A program made the translations under genes and the position numbers. Of a DNA stretch of 64,000 nt, positions 1 to 9,526 are shown one piece after another. This DNA is from Portulaca oleracea (taxonomy: Eukaryota; Streptophyta; Magnoliopsida; Caryophyllales; Portulacaceae), in contig CM055875.1 in assembly GCA_029582165.1 (NCBI GenBank), positions 12,067,968-12,131,967 of the forward strand, given 5' to 3'. Within the stretch, counting starts at the first letter, position 1; every line of letters starts with the position of its first letter. The notes under the pieces are model-generated. The model was given only the letters and a program-made list of their open reading frames with translations, was not told the DNA's origin and searched no databases.

Positions 1-149
1 GTTCATCCATGGTATTTGGGACAGTGATGATGATGACGAGCATGAGCACTCTGAGAAAGAATGGATGGATGTGGATGAGCCAACACCAAACGATGTGGCA
101 TTTCTCACTCGATCCGGCCGCCACAATAACAGGAACACCACCACCCCAG

Positions 150-294
150 TAGACCTTTCGATTCGGGCGGGCGGGTTTGGTACGGGTCAGTTTCAGGTTA
201 ATTTATGTTTTAGGTATGGAAATTTTGGGCCTAACCTCAAATTTTGGGGCGGGTTCGGGTCGATTTCGGGTTGGGTTATTTTCTGCCAGCTCTA
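150..294 (-). mobile_element. hAT-like MITE, copy 1 (degenerate)
   Basis: A 145-bp GC-rich segment reading TAGACC... to ...CCAGCTCTA. It is homologous to the reverse complement of the MITE at 61713-61870, which has a perfect 8-bp target duplication. Here the flanking 8-mers do not match, so the termini or target duplication have decayed. It interrupts the Tat gag/protease reading frame. Confidence 0.7.
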
Positions 295-1707
295 CTAGTG
301 GTTGTCCCTAACCCTACGCCAATGGTTGGTAATGACAACCAGGTCCCTCCTGAAGATCCTCTCCTCGCACAACTTAAAAGGACTAGAGCTGAAGTCACTA
401 TTTATCAGTTGATATGCGCATCCCAAGCTCATAAACAGAAGATGTTAGATGCTCTTACTGCAATAACAGTACCTCCCACAATGACTCCTGAGTCTTTGGT
501 TGCTCATGTGACCACCCACCAAGAGGTCATTACCTTCGGAATTGAGGATCTACTTGAAGGAGGAGCATCCCACAACAAAGCCCTGTATCTTACAGTGCAA
601 TGCTCCAACAAGACTATCCCATTGGTTCTGGTCGACAATGGTTCAGTTGTAAACGTGTGCCCTTAGAGGACGGCACAAAAGTTGGGAGTTCGACAGCAAC
701 ATTTGGCTCAAAATGGTGTTCAACTCAAGGCTTACGACAATTCGCCTCGAAGATCAGTCGGATCCATAGTATTGCCCATCACTACTGGCAATATCACTCA
801 TAATGTGGAGTTTGCAGTGCTAGAAATTCCAGCCTCCTTCAATCTGTTGCTAGGGAGGCCATGGCTTCATGAGTGTAATGCTATAGCATCTACCTTGCAT
901 CGAAAGGTGAAGATGTTGGTTCAAGGCCAAGTGATCACAATCTCGGGAGAATCTGTCAGCGCTGTTTTTATTCCCAAACAAACAACCCACGAAGTGGAGC
1001 ACAGTTCAATGGATGAAGAGCTCCACAACTTTGAAATTGTGGCGATGTTGAGCCAAGGTCAAGTTCCTTTTGACTTTGACCCTTACTCAAATCCCAAAGT
1101 GCTATACTCAAGAGGCAATGTCATTTCCCTGGGATGCGACTGGGAAAGAACCCGAAAAACAAAATTTCTCTTGTGTTCAAGACATTTAAGCAGAAGGGAA
1201 GGTTTCGCTTAGGATACAGGCCAACTGAGAAGGAAGTTAGGCTGTCAAAAATGGTTATAGCTGAGTAGAAGAGGATAGACAATCCTCCAACCTTGTCCCA
1301 AACAAAGCCTTATCCACTCACTCTGAATGGGAGAGTTCGTAAGGGAAGGTGATGACTTCCCTTACTATGGGTTCCCCGAACCATTCTACTTAAGGAGCAA
1401 AGGAGTTCAAGTTGCTAGGTTAGAAGTTTTCAATGACTGCACCATTAATATGGCTACTGTCTTTGTTCCCGCTCGGGACAAGCAGCCACCATTATAATGG
1501 ACTCATCTTGCTGGGAGCAACATATTTGGCATGTTGTTTGGACAAGAAGGTCCAAGAGAAATCTGAAGCTGACGCTGTTATTGTTGCATTATCTAACCCA
1601 AGTTTTGACCCAAGTTCTATGATCACTGAAGATGGAGGAGTTACATCGTTCACGTGGGTTGTTGCTGAGGAGAATATTCTTTATTTTGTCTATAGGAGAG
1701 TTTGTTC

Positions 1708-1767
1708 CTAAGGGCATAGAGTCAGGTCCTAAGGGTCTAGAGTCAGGTCCTAAGGGTTTAGAGTCTG
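1708..1767 (+). repeat. Short tandem repeat in Tat coding remnant
   Basis: About three imperfect units of roughly 21 bp built on TAGAGTCAGGTCCTAAGGG. It lies just upstream of the Cassandra insertion and breaks up the reading frame. Confidence 0.7.
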
Positions 1768-1780
1768 ACGAGTCTGGTCT

Positions 1781-2071
1781 CGTAATACCCCGAGTATGTG
1801 GTTGAAGTGTGGCTTAAAAGGATTGAAATGACTACTTATAACACCAATGTGCACCTTCTTTTATGGTAGCTCATCCGTTGGGAACTTCTCAGTTAAGCGT
1901 GCTTGGCTGGGAGTAGTCTTAGGATGGGTGACCTCCTGGGAAGTTTTCCAGGTAGCGTGTGAGCGAGGACGAAGCACGCTGGAAAGACTCGTGGTGATTT
2001 TTGGGGTCAGTCAGCGATCCTTGAAGCAATTATTGGTAATGTCCGCGGTCCGGGAGGGCCGGGGAGTTACA
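1781..2071 (+). repeat. Cassandra 5' LTR
   Basis: 291 bp, starting CGTAATACCCCGAG and ending in GTTACA. It differs from the 3' LTR at scattered positions. Confidence 0.9.
1820..1962 (+). other. 5S rRNA-like domain in Cassandra 5' LTR
   Basis: Contains the plant 5S internal promoter: a box-A-like AGTTAAGCGTGCTTGG at 1891-1906 and a box-C-like GGATGGGTGACCTCCTGGG at 1922-1940. The 5' third of the 5S homology is poorly conserved. This is LTR sequence, not a functional 5S gene. Confidence 0.88.
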
Positions 2072-2073
2072 GA

Positions 2074-2085
2074 TGGTATCAAAGC
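2074..2085 (+). promoter_or_regulatory. Cassandra primer-binding site
   Basis: TGGTATCAAAGC, two bases after the 5' LTR. Complementary to the 3' end of initiator Met-tRNA apart from one position. Confidence 0.85.
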
Positions 2086-2190
2086 CGACCCCAACCCCGA
2101 GCTGCGCTAGTGGACGGGAGATCCATGGGCAGTGACTTAGCGGGGCAAAGGATCTGGAGTGTATTGAGGCACAACAAGGACATTGTGTGC

Positions 2191-2205
2191 TTAAGTGGGG
2201 GTGAA
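2191..2205 (+). promoter_or_regulatory. Cassandra polypurine tract
   Basis: TTAAGTGGGGGTGAA immediately before the 3' LTR start at 2206; it would prime plus-strand synthesis. Confidence 0.8.
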
Positions 2206-2497
2206 TGTAATACCCCGAGTATGTGGTTGAAGTGTGGCTTAAAAGGATTGAAATGTCTACTTATATCACCAAGGTGCACCTTCTTTTATGGTAGCTCATC
2301 CGTTGGGAACTTCTCAGTTAAGCGTGCTTGGCTGGGAGTAGTCTCAGGATGGATGACCTCCTGGGAAGTTTTCCAGGTAGCGTGTGAGCGAGGACGAAGC
2401 ACGCTGGAAAGAATCGTGGTGATTTGTGGGGTCAGTCAGTGATCCTTGAAGCAGTTATTGGTAATGTCCGCAGCCCGGGAGGGGCCGGGGCGTTCCA
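2206..2497 (+). repeat. Cassandra 3' LTR
   Basis: 292 bp, starting TGTAATACCCC and ending GTTCCA, followed by GGTCT. Confidence 0.9.
2245..2387 (+). other. 5S rRNA-like domain in Cassandra 3' LTR
   Basis: Second copy of the 5S-derived segment, 425 bp downstream of the first. AGTTAAGCGTGCTTGG is at 2316-2331. The box-C region here reads GGATGGATGACCTCC, with one base different from the 5' copy. Confidence 0.88.
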
Positions 2498-3508
2498 GGT
2501 CTTGAGTCTGCTGGCGATGTTTTCCTTTCTGCATTTAATAAGATGAACCTTTCTGCTTACTCTGATTCTTCTTTCCCCTCTTCCCTGAACTGCTGCGCCA
2601 ATAATAATCTGAAATTTAAGGAACCCTGAAAAGAATTTTCTAATGAACAAGAGAATAAAATGGCGGTGTCGGAAGACACCATCACCATAAATGTGGGCAC
2701 AGAAGAACAACCTCGGGAGTTGAAGTTAGGTAGTTCGCTCACAGCAGAAGAACGAGTAGCATTTACAGAGCTTCTCAAGGAGTTTGCGGATGTATTCGCA
2801 TGGTCCTACGAGGACATGTCAGGGATTGACAGAGAGATTGCGGAGCACACCATACCTTTGCTCCCTAATGCAAAGCCGGTTCGACAAAAGGCTAGGAGGA
2901 TCAAACATGAATGGGCTAAGAAGATCGAAGAGGAAGTAATCAAGCATCTCAATGTTAAATTTATCAAAGCAGTTCAATATTTCGAATGGATTGCTAATAT
3001 CGTCCCAGTGCCCAAGAAAGATTGGAAAGTGCGCATGTGTGTAGACCTCCGAGACCTTAACAAAGCCAGTCCCAAGGATAGTTTCCCATTACCTCACATT
3101 GATGTGTTGGTGGATAACACTTGCGGACATGAGCTCTTGTCCTTTATGGGCGGATATGCTGGGTACAATCAAATAAAAAAAGCAGAAGAAGATATGGAGA
3201 AAACCTCCTTCACAACACCATGGAGAACGTGCTGCTACGTAGTCATGCCTTTCAGTCTTAAAAATGGTGGAGCAACATATCAAAGGACTGCCAACACCCT
3301 ACTTCATGACATGATGCACATAGAAGTAGAAGTTTATGTGGATGACAAGATTGTTAAGTCCAAGACAAGGGAGGAACATATTCCTAATCTCCGCAAGTTC
3401 TTTCTGCGACTTCGCAAGTACCAGATGCGGCTTAATCCAACCAAGTGCACCTTTGGTGTTACCTTTGGAAAGTTGCTAGCCTATGTGGTTAGCCAACGGG
3501 GCATTGAA
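2498..3508 (+). pseudogene. Tat reverse transcriptase, broken
   Basis: The long open part starts at 2660, and coding similarity begins right after the Cassandra insertion. In order one sees the FADVFAWSYEDM N-terminal segment, VPVPKKDWKVRMCVDLRDLNKAS (fingers), the palm motif A region and YVDD at 3335-3346 (motif C). The motif A aspartate is lost: the codon at 3149-3151 is GGC, giving FMGGYAGY where the family has FMDG. With that residue missing the enzyme would be dead even if the frame were open. A frameshift near 3508 separates it from the RNase H part. The wording matches Tat-lineage RTs better than Athila or chromovirus RTs. Confidence 0.88.
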
Positions 3509-4038
3509 TTGACCCTTCAAAGATAAAGGCTATCCAAGAGTTGCAACCACCTAGGACAGAAAAAGAGATAAGGGGTTTCCTAGGGCGAGTTCAATATATC
3601 AATCGATTCATCTCAAGGCTCACCATGACATGTGAACCTTTGTTCAAGAAGTTAAAGAAGGGAAGTAAAATAGAATGGGATGAACATTGTCAGGCTTCTT
3701 TTAATAAAATCAAGGAATATTTGCAACATCCTCCAATCCTCATGCCGCCATTACCAGATGAGCCTTTACTCCTTTATCTCACAGTGACCAGCTCCGCAAT
3801 GGGGGCTATGCTGGCTCAAAAGGTAAAAGGTCAAGAGAGCACCATCTATTACCTGAGAAAGAAGTTCCTAGACTATGAAAGTCGATATGCCGATATAGAG
3901 AAAATGGCTCTTGCATTAGTATGGGCCACCAAAATGCTTAGGCATTACATGCTTTCACATACTGTATATGTTATAGCTGAGAATAATCCCATCAAATTCA
4001 TCATGGAGCAACCTACCATCAATAACCGCATCGCTTGA
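3509..4038 (+). pseudogene. Tat first RNase H domain, catalytically degenerate
   Basis: Follows the RT in a shifted frame and starts with the RT connection (RTEKEIRGFLGRVQYINRFI). The residue block that carries the first catalytic Asp in active gypsy RNase H reads LTVTSSAMGAMLA here, so that Asp is absent. The EKMALALVWA and LRHYMLSH segments remain. In the Tat lineage this original domain is known to be eroded because a second RNase H was acquired, which is consistent with what follows. It ends at TGA 4036-4038, probably a decayed Arg codon. Confidence 0.75.
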
Positions 4039-4490
4039 TGGGTGGTCATGCTTTCAGAGTTCAATTTTTAATACTTACCCCAGAAATCCATCAAAGGACG
4101 AGTTGTTTCAGATTTCTTGGCTGCTTCACCATCACAAGAACCTCTAAGCACTCACTAGGAATTCAAAGACGAAGATGTATTCTTCACAGATGAAATCACA
4201 TGGGAAATATATTTTGACGGAGCTTCTAATCAAATGGGTTGTGGAGTAGGAGTCCTATTAATCTCTCGAGAAAGGACACACGTCCCTGTATCTGTAAAGC
4301 TGGATTTTGATGCTACTAACAACGCTGCCGATAATGAAGCATCCATCAAGGGTTTGCAAGCTGCTTTGACCTTAGGTATACGCCATATAAAGATCTTTGG
4401 AGATTCTAGCCTCATCATTAATCAGGCTAAGAACATGTGGAAAGTTCGGAATGAATGCTTTATGGCATACCAGCTTGGGACTTGCTGACC
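4039..4490 (+). pseudogene. Tat second (archaeal-type) RNase H
   Basis: After two stops the frame opens into WEIYFDGASNQMGCGVGV (from about 4200), then DNEASIKGLQAAL and IKIFGDSSLIINQ. These are the D-E-D blocks of the extra RNase H (aRNH) inserted between the original RNase H and integrase in Tat elements. The DG, EA and GDS residues are all visible. Frame changes occur near 4470. The domain would remove RNA from the RNA:DNA hybrid during reverse transcription. Confidence 0.82.
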
Positions 4491-5913
4491 AATTTGAACA
4501 AATTAGCTTCCAATACCTTTATAGGGATCACAATGAATTGGCCGATGCTCTAGCCAAGTTATCTTCGATGATATCGATCCCATCAGGCACGCTCCAGCTA
4601 CCTTTAATAGTACAGCGGCAGTCTGAACCAGCGTATGTATGCAATATGGAGACACAAGAAGAGGAAACTGAGGAATGGTTTCATGACATATACAATTTTC
4701 TTCGAAAAGGAGAATATCCAGCCGAGCTAGATGCTCTAGGACAACGGGCAATTAGATCTTTAACAACACAATACTGCTTGATCCAAGATCGCTTGTACAA
4801 GAAATCGCCTACAAGCATTAATTTGTTGTGCATCGATGCTAAAAGTGCAAAAGAGGTTATGACTACTGTGCATGGAGGAGAATGTGGACCTTACATGAAT
4901 GGGTGCATGCTAGTGAAGAAGATCCAAAGAGCTGGATACTTTTTGTCCACTATGGAGGCGGATTGCTTGGAGTTCGTTCGAAGGTGTCACAAATGCCAGG
5001 AGTATGCCAATTTGCAGCATCAACCTCCCTCGTATTAACTACTTTAACATCTCCATGGCCATTTTCAGTATGGTGTATCGATATCATTGGCAAGATACAC
5101 CCAACAGGGACAGGAGGACATGAGTACATCTTGGTCGCCATTGATTACTTTACTAAGTGGGTGGAGGCAGCCTCTTATGCCAAACTCACATCCAAGCAAG
5201 TGGCCAAATTCATCCTTCAGAACATCATATGCCGATATGGGGTGTCTCATGAGATCATCATCGATAATGGAAGCCATTTTCGGAAAGAAGTGGAGGCTTT
5301 GCTCGCCACTTACCATATTCAGCACCACCGGTCTTCACCCTATCGACCTCAAGCTAATGGAGCTGTGGAAGCAGCAAATAAAACAGTGGCAGGAATAATC
5401 AAGAATATTGTTGTTACTTATAAAGATTGGCCTGACAAATTGGCATTTTCCTTATGGGGATACCGAACCTCTATACGAATTGTTACAGGTGCAACACCAT
5501 ATTCATTGACATATGGGATCGAAGCAGTCCTGCCCATGGAAGTAGCAATCCCTTCGCTATGAATTGTGGCGGAAAGTCAATTGCCAGAAGCAGAATGGGC
5601 TAGGGCAAGGTTTGAGGAGTTGATGTTGATGGATGAAAGGCGATTGAGGGCATTGCAAAATGTGCAGGTATACCAAAGTGGGATCACTCGTGCTTTTAAT
5701 AAGAAAGTGAAAAGTCGCTCACTTCAAGTAAGTGATTTGGTGCTTAAGAAAATGAGGGCACCTGTCCCAAGGAGAAAATTTGCACCTAAATGGAAGGGAC
5801 CTTATATGATTAAGGATATTTTACCAGGAGGAGCAGCTCGTTTAGCCACTATGGATGGGGAAGATGTAATTCAGTCCATAAATTTAGATCAGCTCAAGCG
5901 ATATTATGCCTAA
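4480..5913 (+). pseudogene. Tat integrase, broken
   Basis: An N-terminal zinc-binding remnant (GYFLSTMEADCLEFVRRCHKC) is read to about 5030, where the frame changes. The catalytic core carries all three acidic residues: Asp in WCIDII at 5080-5082, Asp in IDNGSHF at 5263-5265 and Glu in GAVEAAN at 5368-5370. The last two are 35 residues apart, as expected for D,D35E integrases. The C-terminal region follows a TGA at 5560-5562 and ends with FAPKWKGPYMI and a final Tyr-Ala before TAA at 5911-5913. No chromodomain is visible, as expected for a non-chromoviral lineage. Confidence 0.87.
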
Positions 5914-6158
5914 TATAACCAAGTAACTGGAAAACTAATTTTCAGACACTTGGTGTATATTCGATAAATGCTCATGAAAAGAAGAAAGAAAAAATAAAGT
6001 CTACAAGAACACAATCATTGTGAACAATATTTCTCCTTTTATTAATAATTAATAATGCAAGTACACTGCTTGTAAATAAGAAAATTCAAAAGGCATAATT
6101 AAATAAAAGATTATTATGGCAAAGCAGTTTCAGTTCCTTCATTATTCCCGCCCATCTT
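5914..6158. other. Spacer between Tat pol and antisense gene
   Basis: AT-rich, 245 bp, between two converging 3' ends (pol on + and the antisense frame on -). No gene seen. Confidence 0.6.
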
Positions 6159-7575
6159 CTAATCTTGTTTCACCTTATCCGCTTCGCCAGCGGTCTCATT
6201 ATCAATCTCCATGTCTCTAGGCCCATTTGGGTCCCTCTCTTTGTCTTTTGGCTTATAGACCCGCCTGGTCGGTTTTCGCATCTCCATCCTCGGACCAAGC
6301 CGGTCTTTCGCCGTGACTTTTGCACCAAGATGATCCTTTACTGATGAAAGAGGACCCAATCTTTCCTTGACGGACGTCCGCTCTCTTCTCGCCTCTCCAG
6401 CACGGTGAGATTCGACGACCGCAATTAGCCATGCATGATAGCCGGCGTCAGCATATTGCGATACGTGCGCCTTCGATGGAGCCTTAAAGTTGGTCTTCTT
6501 CCCCAATATTTTAGCCATGACTCTATCACCGAACTACAAAGTTTCAATCGCTCAGGAGCTTCGCACAACAACTCATGGATGTTTTTCTTGTGACCCATTT
6601 GTTGTCGCACCCGCTCCGGGAAATAGTATGTCATGTGCGTCAAACCGGCGATGCACACGTAAGCGTTGCGTGAATCACGGGTCACATACTCGGAAATATG
6701 CCACCATTCGATCCACCATGTGATGTCACGAGGCTCCTTTAGGAATGCAATCCATTCCGTTATTCAGTGAAGATCGGTGTACTTCCTCTTCCTTTGACAA
6801 TAGTTTGCCAGCGCCAAAGACATTCGAGGCTCCTCAATAAAGCCCAAATGCTCCATCAGCCATATCTGTTCATGAAGTTAGCAAGGGTTACGATTGCATA
6901 CCAATTATTCGCAAACTAACGAAAAAAAAGGGGTGTAAAACCCGCTTGGGTTTTACAGTCAGTAGGGGCACAAGGCAGTGAAAGGGAAAGGAAAGGAAGA
7001 GAATGGTGTACATCAGTCAAAGTCTCCGCTAACATCAATGGCACCGGATTATAGCCTCGGGCCATATCTTCAACGATTTGGATCAAGCTCGCCGGCCCAG
7101 TTCTTCGCCCGCCATGATAGAAGGAGAATTCTCCGAGAAGACATAATACGAGTGCTCGCACTCGTATCACCGAACCATATTCCAAAGTATCAAGGGATTG
7201 AAAATACTCAACGATAGTTTGGAAATGTACCTTGTCACCAAATAGTGCGCTTCCTATGACCCGGGATGGAAGACACAACAGTTCCATGTACTGTTTATTG
7301 ACGTCAATTGATGATGGAGGCGACGTCGGCCGCACAAAGTGATTCGTCCAGAGAATAGAGGACCACTCCTCTGGAAGCGGGCATAACTCCTTCAAGGTGA
7401 AGCGAAAAACGTGCATCTTCGGGTCTCAAAAAGTCTCCGCCGCTCGGAGGAAGTCCTGGTTGACCCTTACTTGTCGAAGGCTCAACAAGCTTGTCAGCTT
7501 GTATCTCCCAAGCTCTTTCTTCTCTTCCTTGGACAAGGTACTCATCCAAGTAGCAAGTTTCTTCTCAAAAGCCAT
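6159..7575 (-). pseudogene. Antisense extra gene of the Tat element, DUF7745/plant-mobile-domain-like, with one intron
   Basis: On the minus strand an ATG at 7575-7573 opens a frame starting MAFEKKLATWMSTLSKEE. A TGA at 7428-7426 stands where the family has Trp (F-W-D-P), and the same frame continues to MHVFRFTLKELCPLPEEW, LLCLPSRVIG and VPLMLAETL. A likely intron follows: donor GTACACC from 7011, acceptor AACAG ending at 6866, joining two in-frame exons. Exon 2 (from 6865) continues with IWLMEHLGF, another stop, then EWIAFLKEP and WWHISEYVTRDS; a frameshift near 6500 leads to a Lys/Arg-rich tail with repeated RLGP blocks. The fold resembles plant DUF7745/aminotransferase-like mobile-domain proteins; the exact family is uncertain and function unknown. 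It lies antisense between pol and the 3' LTR, where Tat elements are known to carry extra ORFs. Confidence 0.65.
6935..6956. repeat. Palindrome P1 (AAAACCC-N4-GGGTTTT type)
   Basis: Perfect 9-bp stem GTAAAACCC/GGGTTTTAC around a GCTT loop. It lies inside the predicted intron of the antisense gene. Confidence 0.9.
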
Positions 7576-7804
7576 GAGAATTTGGAGGATTTTTGTGATT
7601 GTTTTGGAGAATATTTGATGAAGGTTTTCAAGTAGAGGTGATGAATGAAGATGACATGCATAAGGTGGGGTATTTATACACTTTCACCTACGATCAAAAT
7701 GGAGCAAATCATCAAGAATACGGTCATATGGACGTTGCTCCAAAATCACATGATTTAAGCCATTCTTCACCGGCTAGCAAAAAAAAAAAAAAGAAATTTT
7801 TTTT

Positions 7805-7828
7805 GTTAAAACCCGCCTGGGTTTTAAC
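7805..7828. repeat. Palindrome P2
   Basis: Perfect 10-bp stem GTTAAAACCC/GGGTTTTAAC around GCCT. It is 230 bp upstream of the antisense start codon. Confidence 0.92.
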
Positions 7829-7861
7829 TCTTCTAAGGCCCAGGTCCCCTCCTTCAGCCGC

Positions 7862-7881
7862 CAAAACCTGCCTGGGTTTTG
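7862..7881. repeat. Palindrome P3 (one mismatch pair)
   Basis: CAAAACCTGCCTGGGTTTTG, a slightly decayed copy 34 bp beyond P2. Confidence 0.85.
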
Positions 7882-8278
7882 AAGCGGTCTAGGCCCAGTT
7901 TTTCGGAGTCCTTAGCCCGCTTGCTTTTTTTATTTGGGCCTCTTCTTTTTGCGGATTAAACCGGCCCAATCGTATGTCCTATATGTCTTTGATTTTGTTG
8001 TTGGCCCGATGATGCTCTATTCTGAAATTTTTGCTCGAGTTCACTCCGACACTTAAGTTTTGTGTTTTCTTTTATTTTCTTTTCTTTTCGGGGAAGCAGG
8101 ATTAATTGGAATCAATCCCATCATGTAGAAAATCATTCGAAAATGCATTAATAAAGCATAAAAGTTATGCATTCATTGAGTCTTGCATCAAAACAAAAAA
8201 TACAACGAGTCTTGCATTAAAGTTAAATAAAAAAAAGAAAGAGTACAGATAGTCTTGCATTGCATCGCATAAGTGTGG

Positions 8279-9300
8279 TTACCACAGGGAACCCGAATCG
8301 CTGCTGTCCTCTACCAAGTTATCGCCAGCATTTGAAGTTTCGGCATTGAAAGTGCCAGCCGTGCCAAAATAGGTGTCGCAAGAATAATAATCTGGACCAG
8401 GTGTGGGACCCAAGCTCGAGAATGCCATAAGAGGAGGAGCGTTCTGCACAGAAGGGGTTGGTTCAAACAAGGGCACTCCTGAAGGGAATGTACTCGATGG
8501 TGAAGACATGGAAGGTCCCTGTGAAGTAGCTAACCGTGAGTGATCGAGAACATGCCACTTAACAGACGAAGTAGGCCATAGAGGCCCGGTTTCGTAACCG
8601 GGGGTTGGCCAACCAGAAGAGGTGGATCCGTCGAGCCAAGAATGCCGGGGTGCAGACCACTCTTGTAAACACATGGGCCAAGAAGGACCCATCCCAGGAG
8701 CCGGAACAGGCCATCCGACAGAATGAGAACCGGCGTCAAAAGAAGAGATGTCATAAGGTGCAGGACATGAAGTAGCGTCATCCGCTAGGGCCTGTCCACC
8801 AGGATACCCTACGGATGCACCTTATTTGCGATCTGTCACCACCATTTCTCGACCTCGGCAAGCAGAACGCATTGAAGCAGGAGTACGACGAGAATGAGAG
8901 GGCCGATAAGTGGCACTAGACTCCGAAACATCCTCCACCCAGTATGTATGTGGTGGGGTGTCACCACCATATCCAGCACTATGATACGACCCTCCCTGAT
9001 CAAGTGGATCTTCCAAAGCCATTTGAGCCATGTCCTCTTCCATGCTCGGAGGACGACGACCTCTACTGCCGGACCTGCTACGATGAGACCTTACTAATAC
9101 TAACTGCAGACTGCTTAGTTTCTTTTCTAGCATTGCTTTTTCATTTCTCATCTTCTATAACTGCCACGTCTCAATTTATCTTCCTTCTTTTGCTGAGTTT
9201 CAACAACTTCTTCTCTTTTCATACTAGCTTCTTCAAAATTGCTTCACTTTGTTGAACTGTTAATTTAACCTAATCTTGAAGGTTAAAAGAAAGTCATGAA
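8279..9300 (-). pseudogene. Second antisense reading frame of the Tat element, unknown function
   Basis: On the minus strand a frame from 9151 to 8279 is open except for one TAA at 8824-8822. It starts with a charged, coiled-coil-like stretch (MRNEKAMLEKKLSSLQ), then an Arg/Ser-rich patch (RSHRSRSGSRGRRP), an acidic segment, and a long Pro/Ser/Gly/Trp-rich tail ending DSSDSGSLW. Upstream, to about 9300, other frames give Lys/Glu-rich coiled-coil-like sequence, suggesting a frameshift. I do not recognise the family. It is antisense to pol and upstream (on its own strand) of the antisense gene at 7575, so it could be a separate gene or a former 5' part of the same unit. Confidence 0.45.
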
Positions 9301-9526
9301 TCGGGGTAACTTTCATCCTCCAAAGCAAGACTGGGCCAAGGGTTTTCTCAGAACCACTTCATTAAAGGCGAGTGGGGCCCTCAGTCCAAGTAGGTTAACT
9401 CGGATTTGGTAGTCAGTCCAGAAGAGCACATTTCCCACTTTGCCTCTACTACTCCAGTCGCCGTTAAAGGAGATCTTACACCGTCTGGATGCCGCATAAA
9501 AGAGCACCAGCAGCAGTCGTCCAGTG

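Larger units (their letters stand above)
1..1780 (+). pseudogene. Tat gag C-terminus and aspartic protease region, broken
   Basis: Coding remnants run through several frames (1-149, 304-663, 672-1212, then fragments to about 1710). A TRSGR segment near 105-120 is typical of the gag/protease junction of plant Tat polyproteins. The protease active-site segment VDNGS lies at 631-645 (Asp-Asn-Gly-Ser, this lineage's form of the D-T/S-G site), and LLGRPW, the usual downstream protease motif, is at 844-864. Breaks include a MITE at 150-294, an in-frame TAG at 664-666 and a frame loss after 1212. The expected product would process Gag-Pol; this copy cannot encode it. Assignment rests on motif order and on the RT and integrase downstream. 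Confidence 0.75.
1781..2497 (+). mobile_element. Cassandra-type TRIM with 5S rRNA sequence in both LTRs
   Basis: Two 291/292-bp direct repeats (1781-2071 and 2206-2497) flank 134 bp with no coding capacity. The internal part starts with a Met-tRNA primer site (TGGTATCAAAGC) and ends with a purine-rich tract before the 3' LTR. Both LTRs contain recognisable 5S rRNA sequence, the hallmark of Cassandra TRIMs. The insertion is flanked by a perfect 5-bp duplication, GGTCT at 1776-1780 and 2498-2502. The 5' LTR starts CG instead of TG. It must be moved in trans because it encodes no protein. It sits inside Tat coding sequence, so it is younger than that element. Confidence 0.93.
7576..8278. promoter_or_regulatory. 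Upstream region of the antisense gene, with palindromes
   Basis: No gene seen. On the minus strand this is the 5' flank of the frame starting at 7575. A TATA-like TATAAATACC on the minus strand (about 7680-7671) lies roughly 100 bp upstream of that ATG. Two palindromes are at 7805-7828 and 7862-7881. The remainder is homopolymer-rich. Confidence 0.4.

Noticed and set aside
1820..2387. Two 5S rRNA genes in tandem
   Set aside because: The 5S similarity is partial and lies inside two LTRs with a primer site, polypurine tract and target duplication; this is a Cassandra TRIM.
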